Positions 37,861 through 49,388 of a DNA stretch of 64,000 bases are shown piece after piece. The position numbers and the translations under genes were made by a program. The number at the start of each line of letters is the position of its first letter. The first letter of the stretch is position 1. The notes under the pieces were generated by a model. The model searched no databases. It had not been told where the DNA came from and worked only from the letters and a program-made list of their open reading frames with translations. The stretch comes from Archilochus colubris (lineage: Eukaryota > Chordata > Aves > Apodiformes > Trochilidae), in NCBI GenBank assembly GCA_023079485.1, contig CM041115.1, forward strand, positions 26,413,505-26,477,504, read 5' to 3'.

Positions 37861-38783
37861 TTCTGTGCTGAAGCTGTTCTGTATTACCACAGTACTGGCA
37901 AAATATTTGAGGTGAAATTGATTTAAATTGATTTTTCTTGAGGTTAGTTTGGGAGTCTGTAGCAGTTTCACAGGAAATAAAGGTGATAGAAAAGAAGACT
38001 TCCTTCTATAGGTACTTTTAAAGTGATCCTGGATATTCTGAAGTAATGAGACTGATAGGTTCAATGATGAAAGTCTTTTGCCTGATGGCAGTGGCACTTC
38101 GGGCTATAAATGTTGGAAAACAAACAACAAAAAAAGAATTAAATCAGTGGGCTAGAGATTGGAACATACTTCGAAAAGAAAGAGCACTTCCAAGTATCAA
38201 ACATTAAAGCATGTCTAATCCATTTAGATGCCAAGATGTTAAATATATCATTTTTCAGCCAGGCCACTTGCTGGTGTTATACAAAAAGACCTGAATTATA
38301 TATTGTGCTAACTGGTTGACTGGATCTCCATTCTGCTCATTTGTCTTTTATTTACACAGAAAGAAACTGGCCATTTCAGTGCTTAAATAATCTTACTATC
38401 AGATCATGACTGGGAGGAGAAATCAAACTAATATCATGGCTCATAACTAGAATATAGTATAATCTGATGAAAAATTAAGTGTTTGTGGGGGTTCCCACAA
38501 AAATTATTCTGCCTTCATTTGCCTACTTCCCATCTCATCATTCTTACATTTGTAGTTTCCTGAGGACAATTTTATTGCTGATTGAATTGCCTGAATTTTC
38601 ACCTAACTGAGAAATATGATGGTTCTGTGTTAGGTACGTATGTAAGTTACTTTCAGAGTTTTGTTTACAGGCAAAGGCAAAACACTCTTTACATATAAAT
38701 CTAAGAATTTATTGTTACTAACACCAAAAGCTGGTGTATTGAAGACTCACTGATAGTCTAGAATGAATTGTTACAGAAATACA

Positions 38784-38784
<1 letters not shown>

Positions 38785-38852
<68 letters not shown>
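38785..38852. repeat. (TAA)n microsatellite, about 23 units
   Basis: 68 bp of uninterrupted TAA trinucleotide repeat. A pure tract of this length is likely to be polymorphic. Confidence 0.97.
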
Positions 38853-38853
<1 letters not shown>

Positions 38854-39274
38854 AGTTAGAATACAGAGAAAAAGATCTGCTCTTGATCTTGTAAAACACT
38901 TGTAAACATGAAATATGCAATTTTAGACTTTAAGACAACTAAAGCTAAAGGCAAGATGAAGGGGTAAAAGAAGGAAAAAATGGACTAACAAATGAGCAGA
39001 TGTAACATTTCTTAATTAAGGATATCACAAGTGCTAGAACCACATACTAGTTTTTAAAGTTGTTCCAATACACAGACAAGTTTTGAGTATCATACAGTGC
39101 TCAGGAAGCATATTTATTAAATTTGTTCTTAATTTGCACATGTATTCCTAGGAGTATAAAGTGTGTTTTTTTCTTTTTTTTTTCCCTAACAATGAAGAAA
39201 TGGGTAGGTAAATCTATTATTTTTCAGTGTCCAAGTACTTGACATTTAAAAAGCATATAAAAAGGTATTTAAGA

Positions 39275-39392
39275 CATGTAGATGTGGGGCTTAGGGACAT
39301 GTTACAGTGGTGGAGTTAGAAGGGTGTTAGGTTAGTGATGGGACTTGGTGATCTCAAAGGTCTTTTCCAATCAAAATGATTCTATGATTTCA
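39275..39392 (+). mobile_element. CR1 3'-terminal scrap
   Basis: Ends with GATGGGACTTGGTGATCTCA, AAGGTCTTTTCCAATCAAAA and TGATTCTATGATTT, the typical CR1 3'UTR terminus and octamer tail, on the plus strand. It is only about 110 bp long. Confidence 0.8.
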
Positions 39393-40343
39393 CTTTTTAA
39401 AAATATGCTGAAAATTCTCTGTTAATAATTTTTTAAAATCAATTTTCACAACTAGACCTGAGATCACTTTGAGAATCCAAGGTAACAGGGCCTTTGGGTA
39501 TCTTTACACATGCTGATATGGACTAGGCAGCAGCTTTATTGCTGCTACAGTTCAGCACATTTCAAAAACTTTCTCAAGTCACACAGGCTTAAACAAGAAC
39601 TTTTTTTTTAATCTCAAGGCAGATAAAAACCCAAACAAAACCAACAACACCAAAAAAAAACCCCAGTGCTCTCACCCTAAGATGTCTTATGTGTAATTAG
39701 TAAAGGTTTCTGAAGCTTTGTTTTATGTTTTTGATAAAAGGTGAGGTAAAGTTGATGTTGACCTCTTTCTGGTTTACTACAGATGTGTTAAAAGGTGCTA
39801 GAGACTTGAGAGAGTGTCTGTAGAAAAGTTTTTAGCTGAGTGAGGGTGGCCATATTTCCTTTCTCACATATGCCATTTGCAGTGCTGCCATCCATCAGAA
39901 AGTTCTTTCTTTTGTCCTCCATCTGTTTTGGCTTATGCACAACATTCACAGGAATTTCAAAGGAAAATTAAGATCTTTGATTATATACTGCTCCTTCTTC
40001 ATTCTGTTGCTGTGTGATATAGTCCCTGGCTGTATATTTGCTTTGGGCCTTCCTTTGGCCTCTTAAAACACTTCATTTTTCTGATAGTATAATCACCCAT
40101 GTTCTGCCTTAGCCAAGTGTCACGGTCCATAACTGTTATTATTCTGTATCTTGTTTAGGAGAAAATATTAGCCACTGTGCATACTCACTGCACAAATTGC
40201 GAAGTAACCAACTTTAATATTTAACTGAATTAGACCAGTTGTTTTAAGGGAAAAAACAACGCTGGTAATGGGTTTCAGGAAGGGGTTAATAGTGGAAGAA
40301 AAATCAAGGAAAACAGTTTTTTTAACAGATGGATTACCCTTGA

Positions 40344-40654
40344 GGAAGGGAAGGGAAGGGAAGGGAAGGGAAGGGAAGGGAAGGGAAGGGAAGGGAAGGG
40401 AAGGGAAGGGAAGGGAAGGGAAGGGAAGGGAAGGGAAGGGAAAGGAAAGGAAAGGAAAGGAAAGGAAAGGAAGGAAAGGAAAGGAAAGGAAAGGAAAGGA
40501 AAGGAAAGGAAAGGAAAGGAAAGGAAAGGAAAGGAAAGGAAGGAAAGGAAAGGGGAAGGGAAGGGAAGGGAAGGGAAGGGAAGGGAAGGGAAGGGAAGGG
40601 AAGGGAAGGGAAGGGAAGGGAAGGGAAGGGAAGGGAAGGGAAGGGAAGGGAAGG
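40344..40654. repeat. Compound GGGAA / GGAAA / GGGAA array, 311 bp
   Basis: A pentanucleotide array with three blocks: GGGAA at about 40344-40440, GGAAA at about 40441-40550, and GGGAA again to 40654. Two four-base AAGG units interrupt the central block near 40471 and 40540, close to its two ends, giving a nearly symmetric layout. The strand is purely purine. Because the unit length is not a multiple of three and contains no stop, it yields long false open frames on both strands (GREGK- and PFPSL-type repeats). These are not genes. Confidence 0.98.
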
Positions 40655-42985
40655 TATCCACAACACCAAGTAATACATATTTCTCACAGACAAAGATTTC
40701 TAAAGTATCTGTAACTGTGTATTACCAGTCTCCATAAAAGACATGGTAGGATTTTACAATTAGACAGGGATCATTTAAAACTTTTTCTTACATGTGTGAC
40801 ATAGCTGCATCTGTAAAGTATGCAACAGCAACTTTGTTATATACCATTCTAGGTTATATAAATATGTAAATATATAAATATTTATAAATAAATAGATAGT
40901 AACTATTGAGGTGTCCAGTTTGATGCACTTAGGCAGGCTTGCTACCTGCTTTATTCTATACAGTGGTAAGTGACTTAGATGACATGAATAATTGCAGCTG
41001 AGAGTGTTTCTTAAGCCAGCACACAAGGGTCTCTTTTCACTTCTGCTGTCAGTGTCCTGTTAGCCACCTCCCCAATGGCAATTTCCCCTTTAGATTGCTA
41101 GTAGTGAGATGTGGGATACCTCTTCTTCTCACACATCTTGTTCCTTTTCATCATAGTTCAGAACAACATACTTTTGCTGGAACAACGAGACAATCTGCAG
41201 TTGAGCAACAGAGAAGTGAAGGGTTACAGATCACTGCTGAACCGTGACCAACTCTGACCAAGTGACTCTAAAAAAATTGCCTACTCAATAATTTTCTTTA
41301 ATGTGTTTTGCATACTCCTTGAGGATTGCTCTGACCTCATTTTACAGTATTTACTAGACTGAGAGCAGAAAGACATGCAGAACACCCTAGAAATTATAGT
41401 ATTCTGCTTTGATCCGTTCACATCTCAGAATACAGTGAATAAAGAAAAAAAAATGGGATAGTTTCTCTGACATTATTCATTATCAGCTTCCTTGATATTC
41501 GTATGCTGGTGCACAGACTATTCTGGGAAGAAGTCTTCCCAAATAAATTGTGCTACTGCACTCCATGTCAGCACATCACCATGGCCTTTGAAGTGGCCAG
41601 GATAGAAGAGACACATGTTGTTCAGGCAGTAAATAAGGCTCCATTTGCTGACTGCAGCTTATCAAGTCAGCAATGCCTTAACTTCCTCTTCGCTCTGTTA
41701 TTGGCAGGGAAAAGGGAAAGGGTGTGGTGGCACAATACAGGCTATGACAGTACCCTATTGGTTGGATCCTGCATCATGCTGACCAGAACAATTTAAAGCA
41801 TGAAATAAACCCCTCATGGGATCAATCTTGCTTGGGTTTTTGGGTTGGTTTTTTTTTTCTCCCCAGGCATATTGCTTCAGCTAAATTCTTAGTCTGGAGG
41901 AATGTAAATTTAAAAAAACATTGCTAAGAATTAAGTATTTTCACTCAAGCAATAAGGAGCATCAAGTCATGATGCATTCCTGTGATTCTTACTAGACAAT
42001 ATGGTTATTTTTAAAATCATGTGAAGACCTGTGGTAAATAAACCGATTACATATGCATCTGTCAAGCACCACTTAGTTTTAAATGCCACCAATGTGTAGT
42101 CCTCATCCAGGCATTTTGCAGGCACGTTTCAGAAGGTACTATCCCTCTCAGCAGTCAGTGCTCAGCCATACCCCTATAAATGCATTCAACACAAAATTAA
42201 TGCACCCTGTGCATGGAGGTATCAATGATTTTGCTAGGGTTTCGCTGTATCTCTGCAGAAAGTTACAACACTCTATCATGTTTTCCTGACATCAAAAAAA
42301 CCAGTATCAGGTGCTGAGTTTTCCACAGTGGTTCCCAGGTGATTTCTTGTAGACAGTGGCCACAGATCACTGTGGATTTCTTCTCTTGTCATAGTTCAGT
42401 GATGGACAGGTCTCTCAAGTCCAATTCAGCTCAGATAAATTGAACTCCAAGACTGTTCTTATATCACTGAGGGGCCACTCCATGGATCAGGGAACACAGA
42501 GATGTACAAATCCAGCTTTGCAATTCATCCCTTTTGTCAAGCAAACTAAGGAAGCCAGAGATGCAGCTGTTCCATTAATTTAGATATAATTGGAAGTTAC
42601 TGCCTTTTGAAAAAGTGTATAAACATCCTGTGCATATTTATAGAAAAAGTGAGAAAAGACATTTACAGAAAAGCAATATGAAATAGCTAAATAGTTTTGA
42701 GAAAAAAAGTATATGCATGCCAGTTATGATCACATTTACATACAACACAAACACAACCCTCATCTCTGGTATTCAGTTCAGTGTTGAATGCTGCTTTGTT
42801 GCTTTATTACTTTTTTCTTTATGTTATCAGACAAATGAAAAGCTTTACAGAGAAGCTGGTAAGAAGCTTTAAGTAGCACTTCAATAAGGGGTTTCCTTTC
42901 TACTGAGTTTGAAACATTTAAATATATTAGTCAATTGTATTTTTCATAGCTAGTGCTAAAAGTCAGTTCTGTCCTAAAAGATGGG
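40655..42985. other. Intergenic, no feature seen
   Basis: AT-rich unique-looking sequence. One plus-strand open frame of 97 codons (41503-41796) starts with ATG-like context but shows no recognisable domain, splice context or polyadenylation signal close by. I do not call it. Confidence 0.5.
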
Positions 42986-43067
42986 AAAAAAAAGAAAAAA
43001 AAAAGAAAAAGAAAAGAAAAAAAAAAAAAAGAAAAAAAAAAGAAAAAAAAAAAGGGAAAAAAAAAAA
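42986..43067. repeat. A-rich (GAAAA-like) tract
   Basis: About 80 bp of A with scattered G. It produces a false F-rich minus-strand frame. Confidence 0.95.
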
Positions 43068-43444
43068 TTTTCTTAAAATATGCATAAGTGGCCAGAATGC
43101 ATGTTTACAATCCAGAAGTAGTATACCTGGTTTGGTCCAGAAATTAACTATTGCAACAGGAGGAAGAGCCTTACATTCAACTGCCTGAAGATAATTTACT
43201 CTAATTATTGCTACCACTAGCACTTTTATCAGAAAGTCACCATGTATCTCTCTTGACAAGGTCTCTGTTACATCCCTCCCAGAAGGTGAATTGGAATGCA
43301 GGACTTGAATGTAGTTGTCTAAAGGTAAAAAACACTCTTCAGCCACAACCAATTCACTGCCTCTTACCTTCCTAGCAGGTACAGAACTATACTGCTTAAC
43401 AAACAGGAGAGCTGCTTAGACAGCTATTGAGATCTTTTTTTTCT

Positions 43445-44820
43445 GTAGCTGAGCACACAGTGAATATGAGGGTCGCTCCTCATTTTCCTCTTGTCCAAGC
43501 TGAAGAGACCCAGCTCCCTCAGCCTTTCCTCATAAGGTTTCCCATAAGGGACATTTTCCACTCCCTTAAGCATCTTCAAGGTTCTGTGTTGGATTCTTTA
43601 AAGCAATTCCCTGTCCTTCTGGAACTGGGGTGGATCCCTGCTGGCCCCATAGACTTGTGAGGATCCAAGTGGCTCAGCAGGTCTCTAACTGTTCCCTCCT
43701 GGATTACAGGGGGCTGTTCAGATTCTTATTTCTCTCTAAGACCTCCAGAAGCAGCTGTCCTCAGGACAACTGTCTCACTGTTGGAAACTGAGGTAAAGAA
43801 AGTGTTAAATACCTCAGCCTTTTCCTCATCTTTGGTAACTGTGTCCCCCTCCATGTCCAACAAATAATGGAAGTTTTTCCTGCCCCTCCTTTTGCTGTTG
43901 ATGTATCTGTAGAAGGACTTTTTGTTATACTTAATGGAAATGGCAAGATTAAGTTCAAATCATGCCTTCATCTCTCTAATTTTCTTTCTACATTTTCTTT
44001 CTAATTGTGTTCCTAAACTCTTCATGAGTAGTCAGCCTTTTTTTCAATAGTTTGTAAGCTCTCTTTTTTACCCTAATCTCCTCCAAAATCTCCCTGCTCA
44101 GCCAGACCTTTTTTTTTCCCCCCCAGCTTTCCTTTCAGCACACAGGGACAGACTGTTCCTGTGCATTCGGGACTTGCTCCTTGAAGTATTCCCATCCCTC
44201 CTGGACCCCTTTGTTTTTAAGAGCTGTTTCCCAGGGTAAAAGAGCTCCTTCACCCTCTCCTTGTAAGACCTGTTCTCCAGACCTTTCATCAGATGAGTTG
44301 CCCTTCTCTGCACCCTCTCCAGCAGCTCAATGTCCCTGTACTGTGGGAACTGAAACTGCACACAACAAGCAAGGTGTGGCCTCACCAAGGTTGAGCACAA
44401 GGGTAAAATCCCCAGTCCTGCTGGTCACACTGTCCTTGAAGCAGGCCAGGATGCTGTTTGACTTCTTGATGACCTGGACACACTGCTGGCTCATGTGCAG
44501 CTGTCAATCAGAACCTTTAGGTCCTTTTCTGCTGGGCAGCTCTCCAGCCACTCCTCCCCAAGCCTGTAGCGCTGGTGGGAGTTCTTGCAGCCAAAGTGTG
44601 GCACCTGACAGTCATATTATTGGCCTTGGCCCATTGATCAAGCCTGTCTAGATCCCTCTGCAGAGCCTCCCTACCTTCAGGCAGATTGATACTTCCACCT
44701 TTTAGTGTCATCTGCAAACTTACTGAGAGTGCACTCTATCCCCTCATCCAAACCATCAACAAAGATGTTGAACAAGAGTGGTCCCAGCCCTGGGGCACAC
44801 CACTCATAACTGGAGGTGAA
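43445..44820 (-). mobile_element. CR1-like LINE, long minus-strand copy
   Basis: On the minus strand, the right end holds the RT-derived segments: a [20 protein letters not shown] block near 44800-44760, then LSKFADDTK near 44725, carrying the active-site dyad. The C-terminal block and a long 3' region follow to the left. The 3' region at about 43680-44110 differs from the ordinary CR1 3'UTR found elsewhere in the window, so this belongs to another CR1 subfamily. The octamer tail is not visible at the left end, so the 3' terminus is missing or the boundary is uncertain. Frameshifts make it inactive. Confidence 0.8.
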
Positions 44821-45068
44821 CAAATGATATCGTAGAGAGGGACATGGAGAAAAATTCTTAAGCTGTGATATGCTAAAGCACCATGCAGCTGAGTTAAAGA
44901 GCATGCAGCCTTACAAATAAATGGCTGTATGAAAGACAATGGGACCATACACACAAAATGTGTCAGAGGCAGAACCATGTTTGAAAATCTCATCTTTGTC
45001 TTTAGATGTGTTCCTACAAAATATGACATCAGAGACTCATGATTCTGATGTTTATACTTTAAAAATGT

Positions 45069-45090
45069 CACACACACACACACACACACA
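45069..45090. repeat. (CA)11 microsatellite
   Basis: 22 bp of pure CA dinucleotide. Confidence 0.97.
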
Positions 45091-45682
45091 GCAAGCAAGC
45101 TGGGCTCCCACTGAGGCTTATAACTATCATAAACAAATTCCATTAGCAAAGACATCCAAAAAAGAAAAGCAGCAAGTTATATTAGAACTCACCTTGAAAT
45201 TTCCCAGTCTTGAGAGTTAAAAAAGTGTTTCCTGAGACAAGTACACAATTCAGTGCAATGTTAGTTGAAAGCAGTGTATCAGCTGTGAACTTGTTTCAGT
45301 ATTTTTATAGTCTTCTTGTTCATCTTTGATGCTTTGCAAGATGCAAAAAAAGCTGATGCAAAACATCCCAGATATTTTTCTGTCCATAAGAAATCAAACA
45401 GAATACAATTTTCTCTATTTTTTCATGTATCACTTTTTCATAGCTCAGAAAGCATATGGGGCGTCCGTGTTAGTTTAATATGTGAGATATTTACCCAGGG
45501 TAAATGGTGATTTTTTTTTTTAATGGAATATTTTTTAAACCATCACAGATAAATGCTTCAAGAAGTCAGCAGTTTGTGATTTTATGATTACCTAATTTAA
45601 ATTTATTTTCATTTTCACAAAAGTCATGTTAAGTGCTTTGCAATGTATCAGGTACAGGAAGTGTTTGAGGACAGATCCATAT

Positions 45683-46548
45683 CATAGAATCATAAATCAC
45701 AGAATCATAAATCACAGAATCATAGAATGGTGTTAGAAGGGACCTTAAAGATCATCTATTTCCAAACCCCTCCACTACAGGCAGGGGCACCTTCCATTAT
45801 TCAAAGTCCTGTGCAGCCTGGCCTTAAACATTTCCAGGGAGGTGACATCCACAACTTCCCTAGCCAACCTCACCCTGTAAGTCACCACTCTCACAGAAGG
45901 GAATTTCTTCCTAATGTCTAACCTTAATCCACCCTCTTCCAGTTTAAAGCCCTTGTCCTTTTGCTGTATTCCCTTAATAAAGAGCCCATCCTCAGCTTTC
46001 TTGTAGGTGCCCTTCAAGTACTAGAAGGCTTCTACAAGATCTCCCCAGAGCCTTCCCTTCTCCCAGTCCTCTCAGCCTGTCTTCATAGCAGAAGTGCTCC
46101 ACTCCTCTGATAATTTGCATGGCTTTCTTCTGGACTCACCCCAAGAGCTCTATGTCCTTTTTATGTTTGGGGGTTCCACAACTGGACACAGTACTCCAGG
46201 AGGGGTCTCACCAGAGCAGACTAGAGGGGAAGAATCACATCCCTTGACCTGCTTCTGATGCTGCCCAGGTTATGTCTGGCTTTCTGGGCTGTAAGCACAC
46301 AATGCCAGCTTATGTCAAGGTCCTCATCAACCAGGTGCCTCCAATCCACTTCTTGAAGGCTGCTCCCAGTCTGTTCTCTTCTCCCAGTCTGTATTTGTCC
46401 TTGGAACTGCCCCACCCCAAATGGTGGACCTTGCACTTTATTCTGTTGAGCTTCATGAGGTTTGCATGGAGTTGCCCACCTCTCAAGCTTGCCAGCATCC
46501 CTCTGTGTGGTCTTCTTTTCTTCCAGTGTGTTGACCACACCACATTGA
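45683..46548 (-). mobile_element. CR1 LINE, 3' end
   Basis: The left edge carries an expanded terminal repeat (CATAGAATCATAAATCACAG, then ATCACAGAATCATAGAATGG), the reverse complement of the CR1 octamer tail. The 3'UTR and ORF2 C-terminus follow to the right, on the minus strand. The element is interrupted at 46548 by a second CR1 3' end and seems to resume at 46782. Confidence 0.88.
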
Positions 46549-46781
46549 ATCATAGAACCATCAAGGTTGAAAAAGACCTCTAAGATTATAAAGTTCAATC
46601 ATCTTCCCTACAACCCATAACCACTAAACCACTCATTGTGGCACCTCAACTACTCATCTTTTGAATGCTTTCAGGAATGGTGTCTCCACCACCTTCTTGG
46701 GCAACTTGTTCCAGTGTTTAACCACTCTTTCTGTGAAGAATTTTTTTCTAATATCCAACCTGAACCTCCCCTGGCTGTGTG
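46549..46781 (-). mobile_element. CR1-type 3' end nested in a CR1
   Basis: It starts with AATCATAGAACCATCAAGGT and ends with ATCCAACCTGAACCTCCCCT, a complete short CR1-type 3' terminus on the minus strand. It sits exactly between CR1 sequence reading GTTGACCACACCACATTG on the left and TGTGTGGGACAGTGTCAAAT on the right, which belong to a different, flanking CR1. Confidence 0.8.
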
Positions 46782-46860
46782 GGACAGTGTCAAATGCTTT
46801 GCACAAGTCCAGGCTGATGATGTAATTTGCTTTCTCCTTATTCACCAATGCTGTGACCCT
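46782..46860 (-). mobile_element. CR1 LINE, continuation of 45683-46548
   Basis: A short RT-derived CR1 segment (TGTGTGGGACAGTGTCAAAT followed by GCTTTGCACAAGTCCAGGCT). In an intact CR1 it lies a few hundred bases upstream in the element from the end of the left part, so the intervening stretch has been lost around the nested copy. Confidence 0.75.
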
Positions 46861-47757
46861 AGAATACTTCTCCTGACTAATTTGGCAGAGCTTTCTTCCA
46901 ATTTGCATTAATATTTTGCTCTTAGAAACTTTATTTCTTTGCATAGTCCTTTTAATAGCCCAGACATAGAAAAGATTGCTTTGAAGCACAATAAATATGT
47001 TTAGTCTCACAGACTTGAAGATCCCCAGTTTGCATACTGCGTAAGGCAGCAGAATCAGATAGCCACATAAATATTTGGAATATTACAGGTTTATCCTTAT
47101 CAGTACTGTTACCATAACTTGGTAGTATTTAATATATTAATTAAATGTCTTCTTTATACATCCAGGCTATATAGTTTACTATTTGCAATAAAGCCCAGAA
47201 TATATTAAACTAATTTCCTGTATTTTCTCAATATAACCTTTTCCTATGGCTGATATCTTAAAGGACTTTATATTCTCAGTATCCCCACAGCTTTAAGAGA
47301 CAAAAAAAGCTGAGTGTTCATTCTGTCTTGAAATATTTGTTACATGCATGAAAGACTACAAAAGAAATACACTTGCAGAAATGTTAGTACTTATTAAATT
47401 AGTTTCAACTTGAATATATCTACCATTGAGCACTTAAAAGAATCAGAAACTCATGTTGCTACTATTCATAGGGACAGTGAAATTTGTATTCAAAAATGTT
47501 ACCATATCAAGGTGATGCTTGACATAGTGCTACATTTTCATATTTTCAGTGAGTTCCTTTTATGCAAGTAAATGATGCTTCTTAAGACACACAATACAAC
47601 CAGAAATAATTTAGTAAAAATTAAATGACCAGCTTAATACTTTAAACTCCTTATATAGCACCATAAGTCATAAAACTAAACAAAATACACAAATTCAATC
47701 AAGTGTGACTGGGAAAAAGCTATGAAAAAGCTAGGTATGAAATAGCTGAACGTTTAG

Positions 47758-47892
47758 TCATTCAAAGCCAGGCTGGATGGGGCCTTGAGCAACCTGATCT
47801 AGTGGAAGGTGCCCCTGCCCATGCTGGGTGGTTGGAACTGGATGATCTTTAGTGATCCCTTCCAACCCAAACCGTTCTATGGTTCTATGACT
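47758..47892 (+). mobile_element. CR1 3'-terminal scrap
   Basis: A plus-strand CR1 3'UTR end: GGCTGGATGGGGCCTTGAGC, GGTGCCCCTGCCCATGCTGG, and CCGTTCTATGGTTCTATGAC. Confidence 0.85.
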
Positions 47893-49224
47893 TGCATTTA
47901 TGGTGACTACAATAAACTCTAACATGTGTTGCATGGGCAACTGTACCTGAAAATTACATTCAAAGGCTGACTTGGCATCTGTTGCTTCTGCTCTGGGATA
48001 TGTTGTTACTAGGGCAATGTAAGTGGGTTTCAGTACAGCAAATTGTCTGGTACAGCACTAAAAAAGTCTACAGCGGACCCCCTCACACCCCACCACTGTA
48101 AAAATAACTTCAGATACAAATAAGGTATTCCCATTTTGTTCAAAGACAAAGAGACAACAGAAGAAGCCAGAAAGATAATCCTTCTTTCACTATGTATAAT
48201 ACGTAACACAGGAATTTCCAGAAACATAGCTAATCCCACCACTACTACTATAGCAAACCCATGCCTTGATATTAGACATACAGAAAATTACACAGCGATT
48301 TACACAGCAAATTTACACAGTAATTTTAATGAACTGGAATTTGACCATTTTGTTTGCATTATCAAGACTTCTCTGGAGACCGCAACACATTTTAAAATGA
48401 AAGTAAGTCTTCCATGTCTTAGAGCTTGTGGTATTAATTTTTATGGCACTGTCTAAAAAATAAAATGTTGCTAATTACATTTATGTAAACATTACCACAC
48501 ATTTCACAATAACAGATGCTTCTGATGTCACTTTTTCATTTCAGTTTTACATCAAGTTTAGTATTTGACCTAGATTGTTTAAAGAGTACAAAAGTAAACA
48601 AGGCTACCCAAAGCTTTATCTCTGCTTTCACTGAAGGTCTGAACACTTACACCACTCTAACTACAACAGCAGCACTCTAAAGTCAATGAGCAACATCTGT
48701 TCACAAGAGGGACCTCACACAAAAAAAATTAACCCAGGAGTTGTAATCAGTATTTTCAACAGCAAAAAGATGTTGCAGTATTGTATTTTACAAGATCATA
48801 ATTAAAATATATGAAGTGTTGAAGTATCACACTAAACACTATTAACACTGTAAACAGGCTTTTTTTGTTCCCTAAACCTCATATAAAACATGATAATTCA
48901 GTTTCAAAAAGTCTCAAAGCAAAAGGAAGTAGTTTTGCTTTTTACTTGTAAAGGATAAAGCATCTCCTCAACTAAAGCCAAGCTTTAACAGTTCTGAGAA
49001 CTCCACAGAGACTGTTTACTTAAAATTATTAGCAGAAAAAAGAAAAAAAATCTGCTAACATGCCAAATTAGTGTACAAAGTGTACACCGCACTTACTGCA
49101 TACAAGGTTTGCCACAAGCAAAAAAATACCATTTTAAAAGTAGTGTCCTTCCCAAATACGTTTTCATTTTAGTACACTCTCTCTGTAGGCTTTACAGTTA
49201 GAATCCTCTTTGTACAAAAAGGTA

Positions 49225-49388
49225 CAACAAATTGGTATAGTATTTATTGCATGAAATTAAAGATGCCATAACATACACAAATTAGCCTCCCCAGCATGGT
49301 ATACCCTCTTGCTGCTTCTTCCTCCCATGGAGCAATCTCCTTCTCTGGTTCTAAGATTAAGTTCTTGCACTTAAAGGCACGTATTTCT
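49225..49388 (-). other. FAM174A: FAM174A terminal exon (3'UTR or altered coding tail)
   Basis: On the minus strand, CTCCTGTTATAG ends at 49389 as a good acceptor, and an AATAAA polyadenylation signal lies at 49248-49243. In the family as I recall it, the last exon adds one Arg and the stop, then 3'UTR. Here no stop follows immediately. If it is spliced in the ancestral phase, the frame stays open for 47 codons after the junction codon, to a TAA at 49246-49244 that overlaps the polyadenylation signal. With the premature stop in exon 2 this exon would be entirely 3'UTR; with use of the new exon 2 donor it would be coding. The 3' end is estimated from the AATAAA. Confidence 0.65.

Noticed and set aside
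40268..40714. 148-codon plus-strand and two long minus-strand frames
   Set aside because: They are produced entirely by the GGGAA/GGAAA repeat.
41503..41796. 97-codon plus-strand open frame
   Set aside because: No domain, no splice or polyadenylation context, and the length is unremarkable for a 64-kb window.
42963..43352. 129-codon minus-strand frame with an F-rich end
   Set aside because: The tail is the A-rich tract on the other strand, and the rest has no domain.
45069..45090. CA repeat as a CRISPR-like or regulatory array
   Set aside because: It is an ordinary dinucleotide microsatellite, and no spaced repeats occur anywhere in the window.
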